Below are positions 1 to 9,847 of a DNA stretch of 64,000 nucleotides, one piece after another. Origin of the DNA: Skermanella pratensis (GTDB lineage Bacteria > Pseudomonadota > Alphaproteobacteria > Azospirillales > Azospirillaceae). Within the stretch, counting starts at the first letter, position 1. The number at the start of each line of letters is the position of its first letter. The translations under genes and the position numbers were made by a program. The notes beneath the pieces were generated by a model, which was not told where the DNA came from, did not search any database, and was given only the letters and a program-made list of their open reading frames with translations. Location: assembly GCF_008843145.1 (NCBI RefSeq), contig NZ_CP030265.1, forward strand, positions 5,387,001 to 5,451,000, read 5' to 3'.

Positions 1-630
1 GTGGCGGCGGGCGAGCGGGTGGTGGTCCTGGGGCCGAGCGGGTCGGGCAAGAGCACGCTGCTCGACCTGCTGGCCTTCCTCGCGGCGCCGGACCGGGCGG
101 AAATCTTCCTGTTCAACCCGGACGGGAAGAACCATGACATTGCCGCGCTGTGGCGCCGGGGTGGCCGCGCGGCGCTGACCCGGCTGCGCGCCGCCCATAT
201 GGGCTATGTGCTCCAGACCGGCGGCCTGCTGCCCTACCTGACGGTGCGCGAGAACCTGCTCCTGGCCCGCCGACTGCTTGGGCTGGACGTGCCCGGCCCG
301 GCAGACCGGCTGGCCGAGGCGGTCGGAGTCGGCGACCTGCTCGGCCGCCGGCCGGCGCAGCTCTCGATCGGCCAGCGCCAGCGCGTCGCCGTGATCCGGG
401 CGCTGGCCCACATGCCGCAGATGATCCTGGCGGACGAACCGACGGCGGCGCTCGACGCCGGGCTGGGAGAACGGGTGATCGACACGCTGGTGGCGGTCAG
501 CGGCGCCGTGGGTGCCGCGCTGGTGCTGGTCACCCATGACGAGGAACTGGCCCGCCGCGCCCGGGGCCGGATCGTCCGCTGCCGGCCCATGCTCGACGCC
601 GACGCGCCCGGCAGCGTGGTGGCCGCATGA
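1..630 (+). CDS. ABC transporter ATP-binding protein (5' end cut by window edge)
   Basis: ATPase of an ABC transporter of the LolD/MacB type. The visible part starts almost directly at Walker A (GPSGSGKST, about residues 12-20). It continues with the signature motif LSIGQRQRV (about 121-129) and Walker B plus catalytic glutamate (MILADEPTAALD), then the switch histidine region (LVTHD). About 25-30 residues normally precede Walker A, so the true start lies before base 1 and the GTG at base 1 is probably internal. Its stop overlaps the next gene's ATG (ATGA at 627-630), which indicates translational coupling with an FtsX-type permease. This family usually powers extraction of lipoproteins or mechanotransmission across the envelope rather than bulk import. 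The downstream lipoprotein genes fit that, but the substrate is unknown. Confidence 0.9.
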   Translation: MAAGERVVVLGPSGSGKSTLLDLLAFLAAPDRAEIFLFNPDGKNHDIAALWRRGGRAALTRLRAAHMGYVLQTGGLLPYLTVRENLLLARRLLGLDVPGPADRLAEAVGVGDLLGRRPAQLSIGQRQRVAVIRALAHMPQMILADEPTAALDAGLGERVIDTLVAVSGAVGAALVLVTHDEELARRARGRIVRCRPMLDADAPGSVVAA

Positions 631-1877
631 TCGTCTCCGGCCTGTTCGCAAGGTCGGGCCAGATGTTCCGGCTGGTCGTCGCCGACCTGCGCCGGGACTG
701 GGCCATGGCGGTGTGCCAGGTCTTCGCGCTGGCCGCCGTGCTGACGCCGCTGCTGGTCCTGTTCGGCCTTCAGCAGGGCGTGCTCGGCCAGATGCTGCGC
801 GACCTCCAGGCCAACCCGGCGATGCGCGAGATCGTTCCCCGGGTGACCGGCACCAACCGGTTCGACGCGGCCTGGCTGGACGCCGCCCGGCGCCGGGCCG
901 ACGTGGCCTTCGCGGTCGGCGACGCGCGCACGCTGGCGGCGGAGGTCGAGATGGTGCCCCTCGCCCGGCCACAGGCCGAAGCCGTGCTGGGCGTGCTGGT
1001 TCCGACGGGACCGGGCGACCCGCTGGCGGCGACGGCGGGGGAGCCCTGGGCCTCGGGGCTGGACAGGGTCGTGCTGTCGTTCGGCGCCGCCCGCGCGCTG
1101 GGTGCCGCCGCCGGCGAGCGGATCCAGCTCCTGGTGCCGCGCCGGCGCGACGGCACGGACGAGACCCAGGCCCACGCGGTCACCGTGGCGTCCATCCTGC
1201 CGCCCGACCGCATGGCCGAGACAAGGCGGGCGATCCTGGTGGACGACAGGCTGGTCCTGCACGTGCAGCGCTACCGCGACGGCTTCGCGGTGCCCGAACT
1301 GGGCTGGCCGGGAGCAGCCGCCGAAACCGGACCCCAGCGCTTCGAACGCTTCCGGCTCTACGCCCGGACCATCGACGACGTGGCGCCGCTGACCGCCTGG
1401 CTGCGCTCAGGCGGCGTGGAGCCGGTCAGCCGGCTCGACGAGATAGCGCCCATCCAGGCGCTCAATGCCAACCTGAGCCTGATCCTGGCCGTCATCAGCG
1501 CCTTCGCCGCGGCCGGCTCGATCGTGGCCCTGGCCGCGACCCAGTGGAGCGGGGTCGAGCGCAAGCGGCGCGAGCTGGCCCTGCTTACCCTGATCGGATA
1601 CGGCCGGGGCTGGCTGATCAGTCTGCCCCTCGCCCAGGCGCTGCTGCTCGCGGCGCTCGGATCGGCCCTGGCGGTCGGCCTGTTCGCGGCGGCCGCCGGG
1701 GTGATCAACGCCCGTTTCCCGGCGATCGGATCGGTCGCGTCCGGCGCCTGCCGGCTGAACCCCGACCAGCTGCTGCTGGCCGCCGCGATCACCTGCGTGC
1801 TCGCCATGGGGGCCGCCCTGCTGGCGGCGGCCCGCGTGACCCGGATCGAGCCGGCCGCCGCCCTGCGGGATACCTGA
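627..1877 (+). CDS. ABC transporter permease, FtsX/MacB/LolE-like
   Basis: Inner-membrane permease of 416 residues with the FtsX-family layout. One N-terminal membrane segment (about residues 22-50) is followed by a large periplasmic domain (about 55-280). Three membrane segments lie near the C terminus (about 285-308, 332-362 and 380-403). A typical cytoplasmic coupling stretch with a conserved RKRRELALLTLIGYGR lies between the second and third segments. The start overlaps the ATPase stop by four bases, so the two are made as a unit. The next gene begins 3 bases after the stop, which makes a tight operon with a secreted SUMF1-domain protein. Substrate is not evident; export or envelope remodelling is more likely than import because no binding protein is present. 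Confidence 0.88.
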   Translation: MIVSGLFARSGQMFRLVVADLRRDWAMAVCQVFALAAVLTPLLVLFGLQQGVLGQMLRDLQANPAMREIVPRVTGTNRFDAAWLDAARRRADVAFAVGDARTLAAEVEMVPLARPQAEAVLGVLVPTGPGDPLAATAGEPWASGLDRVVLSFGAARALGAAAGERIQLLVPRRRDGTDETQAHAVTVASILPPDRMAETRRAILVDDRLVLHVQRYRDGFAVPELGWPGAAAETGPQRFERFRLYARTIDDVAPLTAWLRSGGVEPVSRLDEIAPIQALNANLSLILAVISAFAAAGSIVALAATQWSGVERKRRELALLTLIGYGRGWLISLPLAQALLLAALGSALAVGLFAAAAGVINARFPAIGSVASGACRLNPDQLLLAAAITCVLAMGAALLAAARVTRIEPAAALRDT

Positions 1878-1880
1878 GCC

Positions 1881-3470
1881 ATGACGATGCCGAGATCCAT
1901 TCCCTTCCGTTTCGCAGCCCTCCTCCTGGCGTCCTTGCTCTGGCCGGCCGCGGCGGGTGCCGCCGCGACGCCTTGGCCGGAAGACCTCTACAACCCGGCG
2001 CCCGCGGCGGGCGATCTCGTCCTGCCGATGCCGTGCGGCGGCGCCATGGCGTTCCGGCCCGTGGTGGTCCCGGCCAAGGACCTGCTGGACGACCGCCGCA
2101 TCGCGGTCGGCGGGACGGAGGAGAGTGTCGGCTACAAGGAGAACCAGCGGGCCGACTTCATCGCCGGCGGCTTCAGCGATCCCAAGGAGAAGGGCAAGCG
2201 CACCTATTACATCGGCAAGTACGAGGTCTCCCGGCTTCAGCTCGCCTCGGTGGGCGCCGAGTGCCCCACGCCCGACGACGACTCGCGCCTGCCCGCCGTC
2301 TCGCTGACCTGGCGGGAGGCGTCCGATTTCGCCGACGCCTATACGGTATGGCTGCTGGCCAACGCCAGGAAGGACCTGCCGAAGGAGGCCGGGCAGGCGG
2401 GATTCGTCCGGCTGCCGACCGAGGCGGAGTGGGAATATGCCGCCCGGGGCGGTGCCCTGGTCTCCGAAGCCGACTTCGCGGCCCCGCTGTTCCCCATGGC
2501 CGAACCGCTCTCGGCCTATGCCTATTACGGCGGCGCGGAATCGTCCAACAACGAGCTGCAATGGATCGGGCTGCTTCAGCCCAACCCGCTCGGCCTGCAC
2601 GACGTGCTGGGCAACGCGTCGGAGCTGACGGCGGAGCTGTTCCGGCTGAACCGCCTGTCCCGCCTGCACGGGCAGGCCGGCGGCTACGTGGTGCGCGGCG
2701 GCGACTACCTGACCGGCGGGTCGTTGATCCGCAGTGCCGCGCGCGACGAGTTTCCGCCCTATGACGACCGCGGCCCGCGCCGGCAGAAGACCGTCGGCTT
2801 CCGCGTCGTGTTCGTGCCGCCGGTCCTGCCCTCGCCCGAACGGGTGCGCGAGGTCCAGGCGGTCTGGGGCAAGCTGCCCGAATCGGGGGGAAGCACGCTT
2901 TCCGAGCCGGTGCAGGACGACCCCCTGAAGGAGATCGAGACGCTCGCCGGCGCCGTCCAGGATCCGCAGGTCCGCCAGCGGCTCAAGGGCCTGGGCGCCG
3001 TCGTCGCCGCCAACATCAAGACCCGCAACGACCAGCGCGACCGCGCTGCGCGCGCCAGCCTGAACCTCGCGACCTGGCTTGCCGGCAACCTGCGGGTGGA
3101 CACCCGCAAGATTCTCGGCCTGGAGGAGACCGCGGCGCTCGGCAACGAGGTGGTGAGGGCCCGCATTCCCAACGACATCGCCGCGTTGCGCGGCACCATC
3201 GGCTATTATCGGGACACCCTCCGATACCTGCTGAACGATTATCCGAGGACCGTCCGCGAGGAGCAGGCCCGCGTGCTGCGCCAGGAATTGGAGGCGCGGC
3301 AGGCGACCGGGCAGGCCGTCCTGGTGGAGGCGGTCACGCGGGACAGCGAGCGCTACCAGCGCGACGGCGACCTGCCGGCCGACCAGGTCGAACTCCAGCT
3401 CCGGCGGGAGCTTTGCGCCGGCGAGGTCAGCAAGGCGTTCCCCAGCGCCTGCCGGCCGTTCCGCCGGTGA
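1881..3470 (+). CDS. secreted SUMF1/FGE-sulfatase-domain protein with helical C-terminal extension
   Basis: 529 residues. A signal peptide (about residues 1-29, ending AAAGAAA) targets it to the periplasm. A formylglycine-generating-enzyme-like fold spans about residues 50-315. It is recognised by FVRLPTEAEWEYAARGG, the later GNASELTAE and YVVRGGDYLTGGSLIRSA segments, and the closing VGFRVVF strand. The paired active-site cysteines of true FGE are not visible after the RGGD segment, so it is probably a binding or EgtB/PvdO-like member rather than a sulfatase activator. Residues about 320-529 are charged and helical, with no recognised domain. It sits 3 bases after the permease gene and is likely co-transcribed with the ABC genes and the lipoproteins downstream. 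Activity and ligand are unknown. Confidence 0.8.
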   Translation: MTMPRSIPFRFAALLLASLLWPAAAGAAATPWPEDLYNPAPAAGDLVLPMPCGGAMAFRPVVVPAKDLLDDRRIAVGGTEESVGYKENQRADFIAGGFSDPKEKGKRTYYIGKYEVSRLQLASVGAECPTPDDDSRLPAVSLTWREASDFADAYTVWLLANARKDLPKEAGQAGFVRLPTEAEWEYAARGGALVSEADFAAPLFPMAEPLSAYAYYGGAESSNNELQWIGLLQPNPLGLHDVLGNASELTAELFRLNRLSRLHGQAGGYVVRGGDYLTGGSLIRSAARDEFPPYDDRGPRRQKTVGFRVVFVPPVLPSPERVREVQAVWGKLPESGGSTLSEPVQDDPLKEIETLAGAVQDPQVRQRLKGLGAVVAANIKTRNDQRDRAARASLNLATWLAGNLRVDTRKILGLEETAALGNEVVRARIPNDIAALRGTIGYYRDTLRYLLNDYPRTVREEQARVLRQELEARQATGQAVLVEAVTRDSERYQRDGDLPADQVELQLRRELCAGEVSKAFPSACRPFRR

Positions 3471-3644
3471 AGCCGGAGATTTTGCGATGGACCGCCACGC
3501 GATGCACAATGCTGCGACGAAAATGCAGTCAGGTCCGCGTCCGCCCGCAATGGAAAGGACATGGTCATACTACCATGATAGGTTCCTGCAACCCAATGCA
3601 CTATGCCTTCCGGTAGTCCCGTACCGGCGGATAAAGAGGTTTGC

Positions 3645-4376
3645 ATGAAGACCATCGTTCGGCTGATCGCGATCACCCTGTCCCTGAGCCTCGCGCTCGG
3701 CGGCTGCGTCACCACCCAGGGCGCTGACGGCCAGGCCGTGTCCAGCAACTGCGAGGACCCGAGCCTGTCCGGAGCCGAAAGACAGCTCTGCCTCGACAAC
3801 AAGTCGTTCAACAACACGGTGCTGGGCGGCGCCCTGACCGGCGGCGCGATCGGCGGCGGCGCCGCCGCGCTGGGATGCCTGGCCGCGAAGGAGAACCCGC
3901 TGACCTGCGCGCTGATCGGCCTCACGGTTGGCGCGCTGATCGGGGCGGCGGACGGATACGCCACCGCCAAGACGCAGGAGGCCGCCCGCCAGAACGTCCG
4001 CGCCATCGACCTGGTTACGGCCGACATCCGCCGCGACAACGAAAAGTTGGAGTCGATGCTCCGCAGCAGCGAAGCCGTCTCGCGCGAGAACCAGAAACGA
4101 CTGGCCCAGGCCGAGCAGCAGCTGAGATCCGGCCGGATCACGCTGAAGCAGGCCCAGGCGGAGAAGGCCAAGGCCGAGTCGGGCAGGAAACAGATCGAGG
4201 CCACGCTGGCGTCCATGGAGGACGCGAAGAAGGCCTATGAAAGGACGCAGCAGCAGACCGGCGAGAACTCTCCAGCCTTCAGCCGGGAAATGAGGGACAT
4301 GGAAATGCAGATCGCCCAGATGCGCCAGCAGCGCGACGCGCTGAATCAGGCTATCACCACGAGCCGGATCGGGTGA
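3645..4376 (+). CDS. putative lipoprotein with glycine-zipper and coiled coil
   Basis: 243 residues from an ATG preceded by an AGAGG ribosome site. An in-frame ATG 42 bases upstream is rejected because it would put 14 residues before a clean lipoprotein signal. The signal peptide ends in the lipobox LGGC, so the mature protein should be acylated. Residues about 55-105 are glycine-rich and hydrophobic (GALTGGAIGGGAAAL, then GLTVGALIGAADGY), like glycine-zipper membrane-associating segments. From about 110 to the end is a charged, heptad-rich coiled coil. Its stop region overlaps the possible start of the next lipoprotein gene. It may be a structural or scaffold partner of the SrfA-like proteins downstream; no named family is assigned. 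Confidence 0.78.
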   Translation: MKTIVRLIAITLSLSLALGGCVTTQGADGQAVSSNCEDPSLSGAERQLCLDNKSFNNTVLGGALTGGAIGGGAAALGCLAAKENPLTCALIGLTVGALIGAADGYATAKTQEAARQNVRAIDLVTADIRRDNEKLESMLRSSEAVSRENQKRLAQAEQQLRSGRITLKQAQAEKAKAESGRKQIEATLASMEDAKKAYERTQQQTGENSPAFSREMRDMEMQIAQMRQQRDALNQAITTSRIG

Positions 4377-4384
4377 GGGAGCGC

Positions 4385-4879
4385 ATGATGAGGACCTGGA
4401 CCAGAACTATCGCCGCCGGCTTGACGCTCCTGCTGCTGGGCGGTTGCGCGGCGGTGGAAACCTATGTCGGCGAGCGCCGGGACCTTGCGGCGGGCGGCCC
4501 CGAGACGCGCATCAAGGATGCCCAGGGGCGCGAGGCCCAGGCCCGCGCCACCAATTCGACGCTCCAGCGCCAGGTGGCCGAGGTCCAGGCGCAGCAGGCA
4601 TCGCTGTCCCGCGACCTCCAGGCATCCCAGGCGCAGCTCGGCGAACTCAACCGGAAGCTGACCGGCGCCCGGTCGGTCACGGCGGCGCAGAAACGCGACT
4701 ACGACCGTCTGGTCGCCCGCCAGAAGCAGATCCGCCAGGAGCTGGACGCATTGGCCCGCCAGCCCCAGCCGGTCTCCGCCATCGACGCTTCCGCCCAGTC
4801 GCTGAAGCTTCAACAGATGCAGGACGAGCGCGACGCCCTGCAGCGCCAGATCGACGCCCTGCAGCAGGCCCTGTCCTGA
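4385..4879 (+). CDS. putative coiled-coil lipoprotein
   Basis: 164 residues if translation starts at the ATG at 4385, which follows a GAGGGAG-type ribosome site. A GTG 12 bases upstream is possible and overlaps the preceding stop. The signal peptide ends in the lipobox LLGGC and predicts an acylated envelope protein. The rest is almost entirely a glutamine-, alanine- and arginine-rich coiled coil (about residues 35-160) with no globular domain. Together with the preceding gene it forms a pair of small coiled-coil lipoproteins between the SUMF1 protein and the SrfA-like membrane proteins. No family recognised; an envelope-spanning or scaffold role is inference only. Confidence 0.75.
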   Translation: MMRTWTRTIAAGLTLLLLGGCAAVETYVGERRDLAAGGPETRIKDAQGREAQARATNSTLQRQVAEVQAQQASLSRDLQASQAQLGELNRKLTGARSVTAAQKRDYDRLVARQKQIRQELDALARQPQPVSAIDASAQSLKLQQMQDERDALQRQIDALQQALS

Positions 4880-4913
4880 GAGCGGACCGGACAATGACGA
4901 GGCAAGGACCGGC

Positions 4914-6305
4914 ATGAGGACAGGCACCATCCTGCGCCAGCAATCCACCGAGGGGCTGGAGCCCTACGGCGCCTTCAACCAGCCGGTCTACAAGAGCCAC
5001 GGCCAGATCCGCACGGCCTTGCTCAACGAGCTGGGACCGCTCTACGCCGATTACTTCCCGCGCCCGGATTCCGACCCGGACGGGAAATGGATCGGCTGGC
5101 TGACCCAGAAAGAGGGGCAGCCGCGCCGCTGGGTCGACATGTCGCCGGAGGAGCAGCACCGGGTCGAGCCGATCAAGAACCAGTTGCTGGATGGGCTTTC
5201 CGGCTATATCGCCAAGCTGCGGGAGGCGCCCGACAACTCCTCCCGGAATAACTTCTCCCGCGTGCTGGAGAAGGCGCAGGAGGTGCCGGGCCCCGAGTAC
5301 CTGTATTTCGTCGGCGACCAGCCGATGATCGCCTTCTGGGGCTTCAAGGGCGTCGGGCGGCCGCACGGCGTCAATCCGCTGCACCTCCAGCCCACGACCG
5401 TCCGCTTCGATCCGCCCGTGGCGCCGGTCAATCCCGCGATGCCGGGCGGGCAGGCCGTGCCGCCGGCCGGCGTGCCCGCGGCGGCCGGCCGGCCCTGGTG
5501 GCACTGGCTGCTGATGGGACTGGGAGCGCTGCTGTTCCTCCTGCTGCTCTTGTGGCTCCTGTGGTGGCTGTTCGCACCCCGCTTCGGCCTGCCGCCGCTC
5601 CCCGTCCTGCCCTGGCAGGAGGAGGAGATCGTGGAGCCGCCGCGCGACCCGCTGGTGCCGCAGGCTGTCCCGGTCGAGCCGGGCGTGGGAGTGCCGGGGG
5701 TCGGGATTCCCGGAGCTGGCGTGCCGGCGCCCGGCGTTCCGGTGCCGGGGACTCCCATTCCGGAGGCTCCCGTCCCGGAAGTTCCGGTGCCGGGCGGGGG
5801 GGCGCCGCCCCTCCCCGATGCGCCGCCGCCCGCCGAGGTTCCGCCGGAACCGGAGCCGGCACAGACGCCGCCGAACCTGCCGGAACTGCCCCCCGAAGGC
5901 CGGCCCGCCGGCCCGCCCGGCGCTCCGCTGGCGCTGCCGCCCGGCCCGCTCGATCCGGGTCCCGCCCGGTTCATGGAGGGGGTCTGGCGCAGCCGGTCGG
6001 GCCTGCGCGACGGGGAGGGCCGACCGCTCGAACAACTCTACCGCTTCGGCCAGGACGGCAAGGGCGAAGTCACGGTCCGCGGCCCCGGCGGCACGGCCTG
6101 CAAGGCTCCGGCCGAGGCGGTCGTGACGGCGGGCCGGCAGCTCTCCATCCGGGAGGGCCAGACCCTGACCTGCGCCGACGGCCAGACCATGAGCGGGGCC
6201 GAGACCAACTGCGGCACCCGGCCCGACCAGACCGTCGGCTGCACCGGCACGAACAAGACGGACGGCAGCGAGTTCGACGTCCGGATGGAGAAGGTGGAAC
6301 CGTGA
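4914..6305 (+). CDS. SrfA-like N-terminal domain membrane protein with Pro-rich linker
   Basis: 463 residues. Residues 1-160 form a globular domain with the pattern FNQPVYKSHGQIR...RP..DPDGKWIGW...RRWVD...YLYFVGDQPMIAFWGF. It resembles the N terminus of Salmonella SrfA-family proteins (GENGQPVY...), recognised from memory and not by search. A single membrane segment (about 197-222, very Leu/Trp-rich) follows. Then comes a proline/valine/glycine repeat linker (about 240-345) that probably crosses the periplasm. A C-terminal small domain (about 350-463) holds four Cys residues (TACKA, LTCAD, TNCGT, VGCTG) that could form disulfides. The next gene encodes a clear paralog of the N-terminal domain. 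The topology suggests a cytoplasmic sensor head coupled to a periplasmic end; function unknown. Confidence 0.72.
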   Translation: MRTGTILRQQSTEGLEPYGAFNQPVYKSHGQIRTALLNELGPLYADYFPRPDSDPDGKWIGWLTQKEGQPRRWVDMSPEEQHRVEPIKNQLLDGLSGYIAKLREAPDNSSRNNFSRVLEKAQEVPGPEYLYFVGDQPMIAFWGFKGVGRPHGVNPLHLQPTTVRFDPPVAPVNPAMPGGQAVPPAGVPAAAGRPWWHWLLMGLGALLFLLLLLWLLWWLFAPRFGLPPLPVLPWQEEEIVEPPRDPLVPQAVPVEPGVGVPGVGIPGAGVPAPGVPVPGTPIPEAPVPEVPVPGGGAPPLPDAPPPAEVPPEPEPAQTPPNLPELPPEGRPAGPPGAPLALPPGPLDPGPARFMEGVWRSRSGLRDGEGRPLEQLYRFGQDGKGEVTVRGPGGTACKAPAEAVVTAGRQLSIREGQTLTCADGQTMSGAETNCGTRPDQTVGCTGTNKTDGSEFDVRMEKVEP

Positions 6306-6324
6306 CCCGGACGAGGAACCAGGA

Positions 6325-7827
6325 GTGACCGAGCAGATCCTGGCACGCGGCCGCCTGTCGGACCATACGGGTCTCGCCGTTTTCAACAAACCCGTGTTCG
6401 AGAGCCACGGGCGGCTGGTCGAGACCGTGCGGCAGCACCTGGGACAGCGCTACGCCGCCGTCTTCTCCCGGCCGGAGGTCAGGCCCGATGGCGAGGTGGT
6501 CTGGTGGACCGGCCAGGAAGGAACGGTGCGGCGCTGGACCGACCTGGAGGCCGAAGAGCGCGCCCGGCTGGACCCCGCCCGGCTGGAGATGGGCGGGGCG
6601 CTGGAGCGGCTGGCGTCGGACCTTGGCCGTTCCGGCATCAACACCCGCCTCGGCAACATGTCGCCGATCCTGGCGGCAGCACCCGAGATCCCCGGAATCG
6701 AGCACCTGTACGTCGTCGGCGACCAATTCGCCCTGGCCTTCTGGGGCTTCCGCGGCAACACCGGCAGCGTCAACGCCTTCGGCCGGATCCCCGAACCCGT
6801 GGTCCCGCCGGTAGCCCCCGTGGTCCCGCCGCCCGTCCGGGGATTTCCCTGGCTGAGGCTGCTGCTCGGCGCCCTTCTGCTGGCCCTGCTCGCGGCCTTG
6901 CTGTGGTGGTGGCTGGCCACCCGCACGCCCGAGCCGCTTCCGGCACCTGAACCGCTGCCACCGGTCGTGCCGGAGGCGCCGGTGCCCGAACCGGTGCCGG
7001 AACCGGTGCCGCCCCCTCCCCCACCCGAGCCCGTACCGGAGCCTCCGCCTCCTCCGGAACCGGAACCGCCCCCGCCGGAGCCGCCGCGCGCGGTCGTTCC
7101 GCCTGCGAAACCTCCCGAGCCGCCATTGACGCCGGCGGAGGCGCGGCTGCCCCAGTGCCCGCAGGGCGTCAAGCCGAGCGACCGGCGGAACCTGGTCGTG
7201 GTGTTCGACGTGTCGCTCAGCATGGGCTTTCCGGCCGACGTCGATCCGGCCCAGCTCAACAGCCTGGTGGAACGGATCAGCCGGGGCGACATCTTCGCGC
7301 AGTTCCAGCTTGCCCAGCTCCAGGCCCGGTCGCGGGTCTCGCGGATCGACGTCGCCCGTTCCGCGATGACCGGCCTGATCGACGGGCTGGACCCGTCCGT
7401 GGATGTCGGCCTGGTGAACGTGGGCACCTGCCCGACCGCCGAGACCATCGGCGTCTTCCCGCCCGGCCAGCGCGGGCGCCTGCGTTCCATCATCCAGAAT
7501 GCCGAGCTGATCCCCGAAACCCCCCTGGCCGACGGGCTGGTCAAGGCCGGCGAACTGATCCGCAAGGGCGGCGGCACCGGCATGATCGTCGTGATCTCCG
7601 ACGGCGAGGACAGTTGCGGTCAGGATCCCTGCGCCACCGCCCGCCAGCTCGCCCGGAACCTGCCGGGGGTCAAGGTGAACCTGCTGGACGTGTTCGGGTC
7701 CGGCGAGCGAAGCTGCATCGTCGCCCCGTCGGGCGGCCGGATGTTCACGCCCCGGTCGGTGAATCAGGTCGACGACCTGCTGAACTCCGCCGCCGAAGGC
7801 GTCGAGGACGCCAGCTGCCGACCGTGA
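6325..7827 (+). CDS. SrfA-like N-terminal domain plus periplasmic VWA domain protein
   Basis: 500 residues from a GTG start with GAGGAA six bases upstream. The N-terminal domain (1-150) is paralogous to the preceding gene: FNKPVFESHG, RPDGEVVWW, RRWTD, EIPGIEHLYVVGDQ and AFWGF align in order. A membrane segment follows at about 172-196. A long Pro/Glu linker (PEPVPEP repeats, about 200-270) leads to a von Willebrand A domain (about 288-490). Its MIDAS motif DVSLS starts at D295, and it also has a conserved VVISDGEDSC. VWA domains bind protein partners through a metal ion, so this is probably the ligand-binding arm of the operon. It ends three bases from the convergent permease gene. Related operons often contain SrfB/SrfC; whether they lie upstream cannot be seen here. 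Confidence 0.8.
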   Translation: MTEQILARGRLSDHTGLAVFNKPVFESHGRLVETVRQHLGQRYAAVFSRPEVRPDGEVVWWTGQEGTVRRWTDLEAEERARLDPARLEMGGALERLASDLGRSGINTRLGNMSPILAAAPEIPGIEHLYVVGDQFALAFWGFRGNTGSVNAFGRIPEPVVPPVAPVVPPPVRGFPWLRLLLGALLLALLAALLWWWLATRTPEPLPAPEPLPPVVPEAPVPEPVPEPVPPPPPPEPVPEPPPPPEPEPPPPEPPRAVVPPAKPPEPPLTPAEARLPQCPQGVKPSDRRNLVVVFDVSLSMGFPADVDPAQLNSLVERISRGDIFAQFQLAQLQARSRVSRIDVARSAMTGLIDGLDPSVDVGLVNVGTCPTAETIGVFPPGQRGRLRSIIQNAELIPETPLADGLVKAGELIRKGGGTGMIVVISDGEDSCGQDPCATARQLARNLPGVKVNLLDVFGSGERSCIVAPSGGRMFTPRSVNQVDDLLNSAAEGVEDASCRP

Positions 7828-7830
7828 GGG

Positions 7831-8715
7831 CTATTTGGCGACATCGGTCAGGCCGACCTTGAAGAGCCGCATCATCAGCAGGATGAAGCCCACGCACAGG
7901 ACCAGCAGGATGAAGGCGTAGGCGGCGCCCTGGTTCCAGTTTCCGCCCTCGAAGAACCAGTTGTAGATGATCTCGGTGAACCAGCGGCTGTTGGGGCCGC
8001 CGAGCAGGGCCGGCACGGCGTAGCTGCCGGCGGCCAGCATGAAGGTCATGATGCAGCCGACCGCGATGCCGGGCTTGGCGTGCGGGATGACGATGCGGCG
8101 ATGGATGCGCAGCCAGCCGCTCCCCAGGTCGCGCGCCGCCTCGATCTGGTTGCGGTCGAGGGATTCGATCGCGTTGTAGAGCGGGAACACCATGAACAGG
8201 ATATAGACATAGACCATGCCGACGATCACGCCGGCCGGGCTGCCCAGGAAGCGGATGGGCCGGTCGATCAACCCCAGATGTACCAGCAGCAGGTTCAAGG
8301 GCCCGTTGAACGCCAGGATGATGTACCAGGCGAAGGTGCGCAGCAGTTCGTTGATCCAGAACGGGATGACCAGCAGCAGGACCAGCAGCGGCAGCGTCCG
8401 GGGCCGGGCCACCTGGGCCATGAAATAGGCCACGGGGTAGCATACCGCGAAGGTCAGCGCCGTCACCAGGGCGCTGGCCCAGATGGTCTGGAGGAAGATG
8501 CTCCGGTGAATCGCGTTGTTCCACAACGTAACGTAGTTTTGGACGGTATAGACGTCGTCCGGTCCGCCGACGCGGGACGGCGGCAGGCTTGGCCGCAACG
8601 AGAAGTCGATCATCAGGATCTGGGGCAGCACGACCAGCATGACCACCCAGAAGGCGCACAGCGCGACGATGATCGCGGTCAGCACCGGGCCGTAGCGGCG
8701 CAGCACCTCGGTCAT
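7831..8715 (-). CDS. ABC transporter permease, PotB/PotH-like
   Basis: 294-residue inner-membrane permease of the spermidine/putrescine-type (BPD_transp_1) family. Six membrane segments are visible. The EAA loop that contacts the ATPase is recognisable as IEAARDLGSGWLRIHRRIVIPHAKPG (about 195-220). It lies 25 bases after the ATPase gene and is the last gene of a PotD-PotA-PotB unit. The family normally works as a heterodimer with a second permease (PotC/PotI). No such gene follows, because the next gene is convergent and only three bases away. The partner is either encoded elsewhere or replaced by homodimerisation. The substrate could be a polyamine or another small cation or organic ligand. 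Confidence 0.88.
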   Translation of the reverse strand: MTEVLRRYGPVLTAIIVALCAFWVVMLVVLPQILMIDFSLRPSLPPSRVGGPDDVYTVQNYVTLWNNAIHRSIFLQTIWASALVTALTFAVCYPVAYFMAQVARPRTLPLLVLLLVIPFWINELLRTFAWYIILAFNGPLNLLLVHLGLIDRPIRFLGSPAGVIVGMVYVYILFMVFPLYNAIESLDRNQIEAARDLGSGWLRIHRRIVIPHAKPGIAVGCIMTFMLAAGSYAVPALLGGPNSRWFTEIIYNWFFEGGNWNQGAAYAFILLVLCVGFILLMMRLFKVGLTDVAK

Positions 8716-8740
8716 GCCGGATTCCTCAAGGGCGGTCTCC

Positions 8741-9829
<1,089 letters not shown>

Positions 9830-9847
9830 GGTTCCCCGTAGCCGGGA

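Noticed and set aside
1881-3470. SUMF1 protein as activator of the sulfatase at 11261
   Set aside because: It is secreted, lacks the visible FGE cysteine pair and belongs to a different operon; proximity alone is not enough.
4677-6389. Long antisense frames opposite the SrfA-like and similar GC-rich genes
   Set aside because: They arise from third-position GC bias; compositions are His/Arg/Gly-rich and have no domains.
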